Made by a program: the position numbers and the translations under genes. Shown here one piece after another: positions 1 to 6,468 of a DNA stretch of 6,736 nucleotides. The notes beneath the pieces are model-generated. The model saw nothing but the letters and a program-made list of their open reading frames with translations, ran no database searches and was not told where the DNA came from. The stretch is from DASYAN01 sp036501345. Its GTDB lineage: Bacteria; Chloroflexota; Ktedonobacteria; Ktedonobacterales; Ktedonobacteraceae. The stretch lies in the NCBI GenBank assembly GCA_036501345.1, contig DASYAN010000571.1, positions 1 to 6,736 of the forward strand. The letters are read 5' to 3'. Each line of letters begins with the position of its first letter. Within the stretch, counting starts at the first letter, position 1.

Positions 1-576
1 CTGGATTGGCCCGGTGTAGTCGGTACTGAGATAGACTTTGCTGATCGGATTCGTATAATAAGCCTGCGAGAGAAAATACCCTGAATTTAGAGCGTTTAAT
101 GCATCTTGGCTTTTCCAGAAAACCTTGGGATTGAGGTTCTCGTTGACATAGGCAGCAACATCTTGCGCAGCTTCTTGCTCTACAAATTGGTTCAGGGTTG
201 CATCATGTGGGGGTTGGATAACGTGGTCGGCTGTCAAGATATCTCCATGTGCGCTGATGAAGGCTCCGCTGCCAGAGGCTTGGATCTGATAGGTTCCTCC
301 ACTCATCGGAAAGATTGCAGTTTTGTTGTTTGGCAGGAGGACAGTCAGCCGACCACCCAGCGTGGTAATAATACGGACAACGGCTGGTTTGGCAATATCG
401 ACTGCACGGATAACAGAGCTAGCGATATTTCCGCCAGGGACAGCTTCTGCATATGTGGGTGTAACAAGTAGTAACATAATAGATGCGTAGGTTGCTGAGA
501 ATACACATGATAAGACTAGACGAATCAGCCACTGATTATGGACGAAGAAGGAGGCGGCGGCAGGTTTTTTATTCAA
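1..576 (-). CDS. Exported trypsin/HtrA-like serine protease, N-terminal part (runs off left edge)
   Basis: A 192-codon frame is open on the minus strand from 576 to the window edge with no stop. The N-terminus has a Lys-Lys pair, a hydrophobic stretch (about residues 16-40) and a plausible signal peptidase site after Thr-Tyr-Ala (residue 43), so the protein is probably exported. Residues 55-80 (VIRAVDIAKPAVVRI) and 101-119 (SGSGAFIS, then GDILTADHV) match the start of the chymotrypsin fold in trypsin-like/HtrA peptidases. His118 is the expected catalytic His. The Asp and Ser of the triad lie beyond the edge or cannot be placed. TTG at 576 is chosen because it gives a complete signal peptide and has a GAGGT site; ATG at 477 would leave only about ten residues before the cleavage site. 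After His118 comes an Ala/Gln/Asn-rich segment of over 70 residues that I do not recognise. It is divergent from the DUF2851 gene. Class is fairly sure, exact family and substrate unknown. Confidence 0.78.
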   Translation of the reverse strand, partial: MNKKPAAASFFVHNQWLIRLVLSCVFSATYASIMLLLVTPTYAEAVPGGNIASSVIRAVDIAKPAVVRIITTLGGRLTVLLPNNKTAIFPMSGGTYQIQASGSGAFISAHGDILTADHVIQPPHDATLNQFVEQEAAQDVAAYVNENLNPKVFWKSQDALNALNSGYFLSQAYYTNPISKVYLSTDYTGPIQ

Positions 577-580
577 TTTG

Positions 581-585
581 ACCTC
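581..585 (-). promoter_or_regulatory. Ribosome binding site for the protease TTG start
   Basis: Read on the minus strand this is GAGGT, four bases before the TTG at 576-574. It supports the rare TTG start over the internal ATG at 477. Spacing is slightly short. Confidence 0.5.
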
Positions 586-698
586 GTCTCTTGGTCTTAT
601 GAAAAATAAATCTACCTCTTAGATAAAGAAAAATATGTGCATCTACTAATGTCTTTGTATGTTTTGCCTTCTGGCTGATAGAGGTAGGTACGAGCATC

Positions 699-727
699 AT
701 GATACCGCATTTTCTAATTGGTGTCCA
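699..727 (-). promoter_or_regulatory. Predicted sigma70-type promoter for the protease gene
   Basis: On the minus strand TGGACA (722-727; five of six bases match TTGACA) is followed by exactly 17 bases and then TATCAT (699-704; five of six match TATAAT). Transcription would start near 692 and give a leader of about 115 bases before the TTG at 576. The call is by consensus match only. Confidence 0.5.
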
Positions 728-862
728 CTATTCGCCAGCAAATTGTGTAGATTTTTGAATGGTGAGGGACATCCCAAGCAAGTTTTGCTTCTAATTTATT
801 GTTCTAACCAGAATCTGGGAAGTGAGTACTGGACATAGAAAATTTCCGCTTTTGGCAGGAGT

Positions 863-2110
863 ATGGGTATAGATTATATAGTCATTATGTTTGTTTCTGC
901 TATTCCCTACGAATATGAAATTGTGCGCCGTTGGTGGGCTATTGCGCCCGGTAGCGTGTTGCCATTAATTGATGGCGGATCGGTTCGCATTGTCTTTCCT
1001 GGACATCCTGGTGGGTCGATGGGACCAGATGTGCATGATGCTGTGCTGTGCCTTTCATCTTCCCTTTGCCCGGTGGCTGGTAGAGAACTGCAATCAGGTT
1101 TGTTTGAGAAACAGGTAGGCGATGTTGAGTTTCATATTCGGGCTAGCGATTGGGAAGCACATCAACATCATACTGATCCGCGATATAATTGTGTCATTCT
1201 GCATGTCGTACTTATTTGTGACCGTGCTAGCCCGACAATACGTCAGGATGGACAGGTTGTGCCTATATGTTCGTTGCACGATCTTCCTCTGTCCGGGTTG
1301 CTGATTCCCTTTCAACTAAGTGAGCAGGGCTGGGCATGCCATAGCGTGATGCAGCGTTTGAGTGTGGCGGAGTATGATAGACTATTGCTGCAAGCCGGGT
1401 TGCTACGTTTTGAACAGAAAGTGCATGCATTTGTGGAGCAATTACATAGCGTCGCTTCGATTGATGGACCTGGCCTTTATGATACCTGTCTGATCCCTGC
1501 ACTGGCCGAGGGATTGGGGTATGGACGAGATCGCGAATTTTTTCGTGCTGCTGGTCTCCGCCTGCTTGAAAAAACTCACCGTGTGCCTGAGCCGTTGGGG
1601 CGTGCATTTCAGCCATCTCCATTGGATGCCACACGGCTTCGTGTACTCTCTCGTCTCGTTGCTCAATGGAGGAGTCCTGGTGTCTGGATGGAACTGCTAG
1701 CGAACGTGATACCCAAACAACACGCAGTAAATCGGGCTCTTACACCATTGCCCGATCAAACGGATGAAATGGACATGTCCGCCTCGCTGCATTCCCTCCG
1801 TGACGCATTTTGTATGCTAGGGTTAAGTCTTGCACGCACTGATATACTAATTTGCAATGTAGTTTTGCCTTTTGCTGCTGCCGTTGCCTTGCTAGAGCAT
1901 GATACTCTGCTCTATGAATGTGCGCAGGCAATCTATGTGCAGCATCCTGGCCTCTCCTCCAATCGGATTACGCGTATAATGAGTGTGCAACTACTATTAG
2001 CGGAGGAGCCTCGTGGTAGTTGTCAGCAACAAGGTCTTCACTATATCTACCAACAAACGTGTCGTGAGAAGCACTGTGAAGTCTGTTTGATTGGCAAGAG
2101 GGACATTTGA
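863..2110 (+). CDS. DUF2851 family protein of unknown function
   Basis: This 415-residue protein matches my recollection of DUF2851, a conserved bacterial family without a known function. The strongest signature is residues 86-116: GDVEFHIRASDW, a His-rich turn (HQHH), DPRYN, then VILHVV. The C-terminus (388-415) has the family-like QQGLHYIYQQTC with Cys400, Cys405 and Cys408. The middle is helical and Leu-rich (about 170-380). There is no signal peptide or membrane segment, so it is probably cytoplasmic. The clustered Glu, Asp and His residues would suit a metal site, but that is inference. The start is uncertain: ATG 863 has AGGAG only one base away, while ATG 887 (residue 9) has no well-placed site. 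The frame is closed upstream by a stop at 836. The stop lies 20 bases before the rluB ATG, so the two are likely co-transcribed. The family call is good; function is open. Confidence 0.8.
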   Translation: MGIDYIVIMFVSAIPYEYEIVRRWWAIAPGSVLPLIDGGSVRIVFPGHPGGSMGPDVHDAVLCLSSSLCPVAGRELQSGLFEKQVGDVEFHIRASDWEAHQHHTDPRYNCVILHVVLICDRASPTIRQDGQVVPICSLHDLPLSGLLIPFQLSEQGWACHSVMQRLSVAEYDRLLLQAGLLRFEQKVHAFVEQLHSVASIDGPGLYDTCLIPALAEGLGYGRDREFFRAAGLRLLEKTHRVPEPLGRAFQPSPLDATRLRVLSRLVAQWRSPGVWMELLANVIPKQHAVNRALTPLPDQTDEMDMSASLHSLRDAFCMLGLSLARTDILICNVVLPFAAAVALLEHDTLLYECAQAIYVQHPGLSSNRITRIMSVQLLLAEEPRGSCQQQGLHYIYQQTCREKHCEVCLIGKRDI

Positions 2111-2114
2111 TTAT

Positions 2115-2121
2115 AGGGGGG
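2115..2121 (+). promoter_or_regulatory. Ribosome binding site for rluB (sets the ATG start)
   Basis: AGGGGGG sits nine bases before the ATG at 2131. An in-frame TTG at 2107 overlaps the DUF2851 stop and would add eight residues (MIIGGSST). The site and the family's usual N-terminus (ERLxxFLAHAGVASRR) both favour 2131. Confidence 0.6.
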
Positions 2122-2130
2122 TCTAGTACT

Positions 2131-2865
2131 ATGCAACCTGAGCGACTAGCACGTTTCCTGGCACATGCTGGTGTCGCGTCCCGGCGTCATGCGGAAGAGT
2201 TGATTGCCTCCGGGCGTGTCCAGGTAAATGGTTTGGTGATAGCGACTCAGGGAGTGCGTATCGATCCTACTCGTGATCAAGTATGCGTTGATGGTAAACC
2301 TGTACATGCACCCGCTCGCCATATCTATCTTCTTCTCAATAAGCCGATTGGCTATATCTGCACGGCGCACGATCCCCAGGGGCGTTCCACTATACTTGAC
2401 CTTGTGCCACCTGCTATTCGTCAGTTGCGTGTTTATCCGGTCGGCCGTCTAGATATCGATACAAGTGGCTTATTGGTTCTAACAAATGATGGCGATTTTG
2501 CATTGCGTCTCTCGCATCCACGTTATGCTAAAGAGAAGCATTATGAAGCACTTGTGCAGGGACGTCCTTCGGTGGAAGTACTTGCTGCGTTGCGCACGGG
2601 TGTCGTAATTGTGGAGGATGATGGGCGGTCGTATAGAACTTCTTCGGCGCGTGTACGCCTACTTCGCCAAGCTGGCAACGATAGTTGGTTGGCATTGACT
2701 ATTCATGAGGGACGCAAACGCCAAGTGCGCCGTATGCTGGCGACGGTGGGCCATCCGGTACGTCAGTTGATGCGTGTGGGAATTGGATCGCTAACACTTC
2801 AGGGAATCCCATTGGGCAAGTGGCGTTATTTGACAGAGGCTGAGGTCACCATGCTTCGCAGATAG
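2131..2865 (+). CDS. rluB: RluB/RsuA-family rRNA pseudouridine synthase
   Basis: The 244-residue enzyme isomerises a uridine in ribosomal RNA to pseudouridine; in the RluB branch the target is in 23S rRNA helix 89 (position 2605 in E. coli numbering). An S4 RNA-binding domain fills residues 1-60 (ERLARFLAHAGVASRRHAEEL). The catalytic domain follows, with LNKPIGYICT (69-78), the family motif GRLDIDTSGLLVLTNDGD (105-122) carrying the catalytic Asp108, and the EGRKRQVRRM motif (193-202). Length is normal and all key motifs are intact. RluB and RsuA share these motifs; the RluB call rests on the overall N-terminus and on its position near cmk, a common bacterial arrangement. It follows the DUF2851 gene by 20 bases and is probably translated from the same message. 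No clear hairpin terminator follows it. Confidence 0.9.
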   Translation: MQPERLARFLAHAGVASRRHAEELIASGRVQVNGLVIATQGVRIDPTRDQVCVDGKPVHAPARHIYLLLNKPIGYICTAHDPQGRSTILDLVPPAIRQLRVYPVGRLDIDTSGLLVLTNDGDFALRLSHPRYAKEKHYEALVQGRPSVEVLAALRTGVVIVEDDGRSYRTSSARVRLLRQAGNDSWLALTIHEGRKRQVRRMLATVGHPVRQLMRVGIGSLTLQGIPLGKWRYLTEAEVTMLRR

Positions 2866-3140
2866 TTGCAAGAAGATGAGGGCGTTTCGTAACGAAGAAA
2901 CTGCAGAGTCTCTCCTCACTTGTCCTTTGTTCCCCAAAAGTTGTCTACATTTCTCTTCGAGTTGTCATGTTTGTCCCTAGAAAAAGTCTCTCTTCTGGTT
3001 AGGTATCCTTAATTAGAAGGGCATTTCCTGACCAAGAAAGAAAAGAGGCGATAAACTGACTTTATTTAGGCGCGTCAAGCTATCCTTTGATTGTCCTGAA
3101 GTGATCCTTGTAAATAAAGCACCTCGCTCCTTGGAAGCTC

Positions 3141-3241
3141 TTAGAGGCTGTGAAAAGAGAAACTCGATCCGTTCAAGGGACTTGATGTATGCTTCTTGAT
3201 ACTCTCACACGCCTCTAGAGGCCATTTCACACAGCCTCTAA
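3141..3241. repeat. 101-bp inverted-repeat element (MITE-like or operator) before the GH59 gene
   Basis: TTAGAGGCTGTG (3141-3152) and CACAGCCTCTAA (3230-3241) are perfect 12-bp inverted repeats; both continue to an AAA/TTT if a two-base insertion (AC at 3229-3232) is allowed. The motif AGAGGC or its complement occurs four times in the element, two of them as the central palindrome at 3211-3222. TA lies at both outer edges, as a short target duplication would, but it also belongs to the repeat itself. The size, the inverted ends and the lack of coding capacity fit a miniature inverted-repeat element. Its end, four bases before the GH59 ribosome binding site, also fits an operator or a structured mRNA leader. 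Confidence 0.5.
3211..3222. repeat. Perfect 12-bp palindrome inside the inverted-repeat element
   Basis: GCCTCTAGAGGC is its own reverse complement. Its halves repeat the AGAGGC core of the outer repeats, so the RNA could fold in more than one way and the DNA could bind a dimeric regulator. The function is inferred only. Confidence 0.5.
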
Positions 3242-3245
3242 ACAG

Positions 3246-3251
3246 AGGGAG
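3246..3251 (+). promoter_or_regulatory. Ribosome binding site for the GH59 gene (sets the ATG start)
   Basis: AGGGAG lies seven bases before ATG 3259. The frame is also open back to TTG 3196, but that would run through the inverted repeat and place a polar 21-residue tail before the signal peptide. ATG 3304 gives a shorter signal peptide but lacks a comparable site. Confidence 0.6.
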
Positions 3252-3258
3252 AAGTTTC

Positions 3259-5682
3259 ATGAGACATGTATTTTATAGCAGAGTCATCAAATGGGGAATC
3301 ATCATGGCATTTCTCACGGGACTGTTTCCCATTAGCATGGGGAGTGCTTCTGCACCGGCCGACTCAAGCATTACCATTGATGGCAGCGCAACAGGGCGTA
3401 TCTTTGATGGCATTGGAGCAGTGAGCGGTGGTGGTGGGACCTCGCGCTTGCTCATCGACTATCCACCGCTGCAGCAGAGCCAGATTTTAGATTATCTCTT
3501 CAAACTAGGCTATGGAGCTAATCTTCAGATCCTCAAAGTGGAAATTGGCAGTGATGCCAATAGCACCAATGGAGCAGAGGCTAGCCACATGCGCTCGCCA
3601 ACCGATGAGAACTATCATCGTGGCTATGAGTGGTGGCTGATGCAACAGGCCAAACTGCGCAATCCTAAGATCAAGCTCTATGGTCTAGAGTGGGGAGCCC
3701 CTGGCTGGTTCAATGGCGGTTTCTGGTCTCAGGACAATGTCACCTATCTTCTCAGATGGATCCAGCATGCCCAATCAGATTATCACCTGCACATTGACTA
3801 TATCGGTGGCTGGAATGAGTCTGGCTACGATAAGACTTGGTACGAGAACTTGAAGGCGGCCTTAGACAAGAACCATTTGACCACACAGGTAGTTGGAGCA
3901 GATGGTGGTGACTGGAGTGTCACCAAGGATATGCAGAGCGATGCTGCATTTAACGCCGCTGTGGATATTGTGGGAGTCCACTATCCATGTGACGGCGGAG
4001 ATGGTTCCGATGCTACTACTTGTAACAGTCCGTCGGAAGCGCAGGCACTTCACAAGCAGCTATGGGCTAGTGAGCAGGGATCACAGAACTTCGACAGTGG
4101 AGCACCAGCTTTGGCCCGAGCTCTCAATCGCGACTACATTGATGGGAAAATGACGGCTACGATCAACTGGAGCTTGGTCGCTTCCTGGTATAATACCCTG
4201 CCTTACTATGGCATGGCCCTAATGCAAGCAGATCAACCTTGGTCAGGCTATTACCATGTTGCCAAAAGTATCTGGGTTGTGGCACACACCACCCAATTTG
4301 TGCAACCGGGCTGGCAGTACCTCGATAGTGCCAGTGGTTATCTGGGAGGCGATCGTCAGAATGGCAGTTATGTGACGCTTAGATCGCCTAACCGGAAAGA
4401 TTACAGCACGATCATTGAGACGATGAATTCGGCCAACTCGCGGATGGCAACCTTCCAGGTCACAGGAGGCTTATCGACAGGTCCGGTGCATGTATGGGCA
4501 ACCGATGTCAACTCGTCCAATGCTAAGGACGACTTCGTGCATTTGCCTGACATTATCCCCAGTAATGGGACTTTCACTATTACTCTGCAACCAGGCTACG
4601 TCTATAGCCTCACGACAACGACTGGGCAGGGCAAAGGATTAGTGATCTCACCGCCCTCGGCAGGTCTAAAATTGCCGTACACAGACAATTTCAAGGAGTA
4701 TCCGGCAGGGGCGCTGCCCAAATATGTAGATTCGATCCAAGGAGCCTTTGAGGCGGCCAAGTGCGGTGGCGGACGTACTGGCATGTGCATGCGTCAGATG
4801 ATCAATCTAGAACCGAACGAGTGGCCAGTTGGTTCGCACTTACCACCCATTGCTGTTGTTGGAGACCCTAGCTGGTCAGACTACCAGGTCAGTATCGATG
4901 CCTTACTCGAACAATCTGGCCATATCGATCTCATTGGACACTCAGGAGGTGTAAGCCAGTTTGGGCCTGGAGGCTCACAGGGCTATCATCTGCAGATGAG
5001 TGATAGTGGGAAATGGACACTCTTCAAGGAAGATAGTGATGGCAAAGATACGATGCTGGCATCAGGGACAGGATTGTTTCCCCTCAACAGTTGGCATAAA
5101 CTCTCACTCCGTTTCGACGGAAACACCATTGGAGCATTCATTGATTCACGGAGTGTAGCAACTGTTAACGATCCCTCATACAGTTCTGGCCAGGTGGGGC
5201 TACTGGTCAGTAAGTGGCAGAATGCGCAATTTGATAATTTCTCGGTAATCCCTGGTTCTAGTGGAAATGAAGTATCTATCGATGATAGCGTGCAGGGTAC
5301 TGGCACAAACCAGTTCAACTATGTTGGTAGTGGCTGGCAACATAATAGTAATAACTGTCAGGGCAATCCTTGCGAATACAATAACAACAATAGCTGGGAT
5401 AATACCGCCAACGACTATGTGACTGTCTCCTTTACTGGTGTCCAGATCAAATTCTATGGAGTGCTTAGTCCAGGACATGGCATTGGAGCTGTCTCTATCG
5501 ATGGGAGCAGCGAGACGATGATCGACTTCTACGTGGCTAAGCGTGCTGGCAATCAGTTGATGTGGACCAGTCCCAAGCTGTCGCCGGGCAGCTACACCTT
5601 CAAGCTGCGTGTGACAGGGACTAAAAATGCCAGCAGTTCGGACACCTTTGTGGCGCTTGACCGCGTCGCTATCTCCAACTAA
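3259..5682 (+). CDS. Secreted GH59 galactocerebrosidase-family glycosidase with C-terminal sugar-binding-like module
   Basis: This 807-residue protein resembles animal galactosylceramidase (GH59), which removes terminal beta-galactose with retention. A signal peptide spans residues 1-32 (cleavage after ASA). The catalytic barrel and its beta-sandwich (about 38-455) carry GIGAVSGGGGTSRLL (51-65), ILKVEIG (91-97), YEWWLM (123-128), GGWNE with predicted acid/base Glu187, LWASE with predicted nucleophile Glu272, and PWSGYY...AHTTQF (328-347). A lectin-like concanavalin-type domain as in GALC follows (about 470-665). An Asn-rich stretch (NNCQGNPCEYNNNNS) lies near the start of a further beta-rich module (about 673-807), absent from the animal enzyme and probably carbohydrate-binding. 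The six mature Cys form three close pairs: 244/255, 502/510 and 700/705. It is likely released outside the cell to cleave beta-galactosides or related glycans; a ceramide substrate is not implied. It sits as an outsider between rluB and cmk. Confidence 0.9.
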   Translation: MRHVFYSRVIKWGIIMAFLTGLFPISMGSASAPADSSITIDGSATGRIFDGIGAVSGGGGTSRLLIDYPPLQQSQILDYLFKLGYGANLQILKVEIGSDANSTNGAEASHMRSPTDENYHRGYEWWLMQQAKLRNPKIKLYGLEWGAPGWFNGGFWSQDNVTYLLRWIQHAQSDYHLHIDYIGGWNESGYDKTWYENLKAALDKNHLTTQVVGADGGDWSVTKDMQSDAAFNAAVDIVGVHYPCDGGDGSDATTCNSPSEAQALHKQLWASEQGSQNFDSGAPALARALNRDYIDGKMTATINWSLVASWYNTLPYYGMALMQADQPWSGYYHVAKSIWVVAHTTQFVQPGWQYLDSASGYLGGDRQNGSYVTLRSPNRKDYSTIIETMNSANSRMATFQVTGGLSTGPVHVWATDVNSSNAKDDFVHLPDIIPSNGTFTITLQPGYVYSLTTTTGQGKGLVISPPSAGLKLPYTDNFKEYPAGALPKYVDSIQGAFEAAKCGGGRTGMCMRQMINLEPNEWPVGSHLPPIAVVGDPSWSDYQVSIDALLEQSGHIDLIGHSGGVSQFGPGGSQGYHLQMSDSGKWTLFKEDSDGKDTMLASGTGLFPLNSWHKLSLRFDGNTIGAFIDSRSVATVNDPSYSSGQVGLLVSKWQNAQFDNFSVIPGSSGNEVSIDDSVQGTGTNQFNYVGSGWQHNSNNCQGNPCEYNNNNSWDNTANDYVTVSFTGVQIKFYGVLSPGHGIGAVSIDGSSETMIDFYVAKRAGNQLMWTSPKLSPGSYTFKLRVTGTKNASSSDTFVALDRVAISN

Positions 5683-5716
5683 ACCGACCAATTAACATCC
5701 CTGCCCTCGAAACTTA

Positions 5717-5725
5717 TGATATAAT
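5717..5725 (+). promoter_or_regulatory. Extended -10 promoter for cmk
   Basis: TGATATAAT is a perfect extended -10 element (TGnTATAAT) 51 bases before the cmk ATG; no good -35 lies at the normal distance, as is common for this class. A 6-bp inverted repeat, CGAAAC (5708-5713) and GTTTCG (5738-5743), brackets it and could be an operator. This gives cmk-plsC its own transcription, independent of the GH59 gene. I see no terminator hairpin between the GH59 stop and this site. Confidence 0.6.
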
Positions 5726-5775
5726 CCTTCAGGGTTAGTTTCGTTCCTATCTTCATTCCTAATCAAGGAGGATCC

Positions 5776-6468
5776 ATGCACGGGCCACGGCGTATTTCGA
5801 TAGACGGACCAGCAGGTTCAGGAAAAAGTACAATAGGTGAAAAATTAGCACATCAACTAGGCTATCTCTATATCGATACTGGTGCAATGTATCGAGCTGT
5901 GGCCTGGCTTTCTTTGGATAGAGGCATGAATATCCATGATGGGCCGGCACTGGGGAAACTGGCTCGACATGCGGAAATTGAGATCAGCCGTCCGATGATT
6001 ACCGATGGACGGCAATATACCGTTATGGTACACGGACGTGATATAACTTGGGATATTCGTACAGCAGATGTTACACGGGCTGTCTCGACGGTCTCTGCTC
6101 ATCCAGAGGTGCGTGCTGTACTGATTGCTCAGCAAAGGAAATTGGGAGAGCGGGGGCATGTCGTTATGGTTGGGCGTGATATCGGTGCGGTAGTCTTGCC
6201 TGGGGCAGAACTCAAGATTTATCTTACAGCTAGCCTGAGAGAACGTGCGCGGCGAAGGCAGGTTGAGATGGCTGAGCGCCTGGGTGAGAATAATCCCGCT
6301 TTACCATCTCTTGAAACTGTAATGGATGATATACAATTGCGTGACGATACGGACCGTGAAAATATGTTGCCTGCTAAGGATGCTATGTTTGTTGAGACTG
6401 ATCATCTCAGTGTCTCACAGGTGCTGGCAAAAATCTCTCTGTATGTGGAGGAACTGTGTGAAACATGA
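5776..6468 (+). CDS. cmk: Cytidylate kinase
   Basis: The 230-residue enzyme transfers phosphate from ATP to CMP or dCMP in the cytoplasm, recycling cytidine nucleotides from RNA turnover and lipid synthesis. The fold is P-loop kinase: GPAGSGKST (11-19) binds ATP phosphates, DTGAMYRA (34-41) begins the CMP-binding region, GRDIG (133-137) is the family's conserved loop, RERARRRQ (155-162) is the lid arginine cluster, and RDDTDR (189-194) is the CMK-specific motif. Length is normal for the bacterial short form and nothing is missing. The start is firm: AAGGAGG (5765-5771) is a near-perfect ribosome binding site four bases before the ATG. It has its own extended -10 promoter. The CMP it uses includes that released by phospholipid synthesis, which fits the following plsC-like gene; the two overlap if the GTG start of plsC is used. 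Confidence 0.95.
   Translation: MHGPRRISIDGPAGSGKSTIGEKLAHQLGYLYIDTGAMYRAVAWLSLDRGMNIHDGPALGKLARHAEIEISRPMITDGRQYTVMVHGRDITWDIRTADVTRAVSTVSAHPEVRAVLIAQQRKLGERGHVVMVGRDIGAVVLPGAELKIYLTASLRERARRRQVEMAERLGENNPALPSLETVMDDIQLRDDTDRENMLPAKDAMFVETDHLSVSQVLAKISLYVEELCET
6447..6451 (+). promoter_or_regulatory. Ribosome binding site for plsC GTG start (inside cmk)
   Basis: GGAGG lies six bases before GTG 6458, within the last codons of cmk. It favours the GTG start, and translational coupling, over ATG 6503, which has a weaker AGGGA (6493-6497). Confidence 0.45.

Larger units (their letters stand above)
577..862. other. Divergent intergenic region between protease and DUF2851 genes
   Basis: I see no gene in these 286 bases. 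They hold the minus-strand protease promoter and ribosome binding site. An 8-bp inverted repeat (CTACCTCT at 612-619, AGAGGTAG at 680-687) lies in the protease leader, just downstream of the predicted start point. I found no convincing -35/-10 pair for the plus-strand gene. The nearest 5' signal for it is AGGAG at 857-861, only one base from the ATG at 863. Confidence 0.6.
2866..3258. other. Long non-coding leader between rluB and the GH59 gene
   Basis: No convincing gene lies in these 393 bases. The left part has TTGTC at 2920, 2941 and 2962 (exactly 21 bases apart), with more copies at 2971 and 3091. The same bases give a 34-codon frame, 2876-2980, with evenly spaced Cys codons and no good ribosome binding site. 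A small near-palindrome (TTCGTAACGAA) lies at 2886-2896. The right part contains the inverted-repeat element at 3141-3241. No strong sigma70 promoter was found; the best candidate, TTGATT (3087-3092) with TAAATA (3111-3116), is poor. A regulated promoter for the GH59 gene is expected here. Confidence 0.5.

Noticed and set aside
106..471. Plus-strand 121-codon frame
   Set aside because: It lies opposite the protease gene, whose minus-strand frame has a signal peptide and the TADHV motif; the plus-strand product has no recognisable features and no ribosome binding site.
699..758. 19-codon plus-strand frame in the divergent region
   Set aside because: Very short, no ribosome binding site, and its start overlaps the predicted -10 of the protease promoter.
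1263..1634. Minus-strand 123-codon frame inside the DUF2851 gene
   Set aside because: Antisense shadow with no motif or start signal; the plus-strand frame has the DUF2851 signature.
3013..3020. AT-rich stretch CCTTAATTAGAAGG as a terminator after rluB
   Set aside because: The stem is only four base pairs and no T-run follows, so it does not meet the pattern of an intrinsic terminator.
3087..3116. TTGATT-18-TAAATA as a promoter for the GH59 gene
   Set aside because: The -10 matches only three of six consensus bases; too weak to annotate.
3196..3258. Upstream TTG start extending the GH59 protein by 21 residues
   Set aside because: It would run through the inverted-repeat element and put a polar tail before the signal peptide; ATG 3259 has a well-placed ribosome binding site.
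5200..5691. Minus-strand 163-codon frame over the end of the GH59 gene
   Set aside because: It is a shadow of the coding frame. The sense frame has clear domain content, and the antisense product has no family features.
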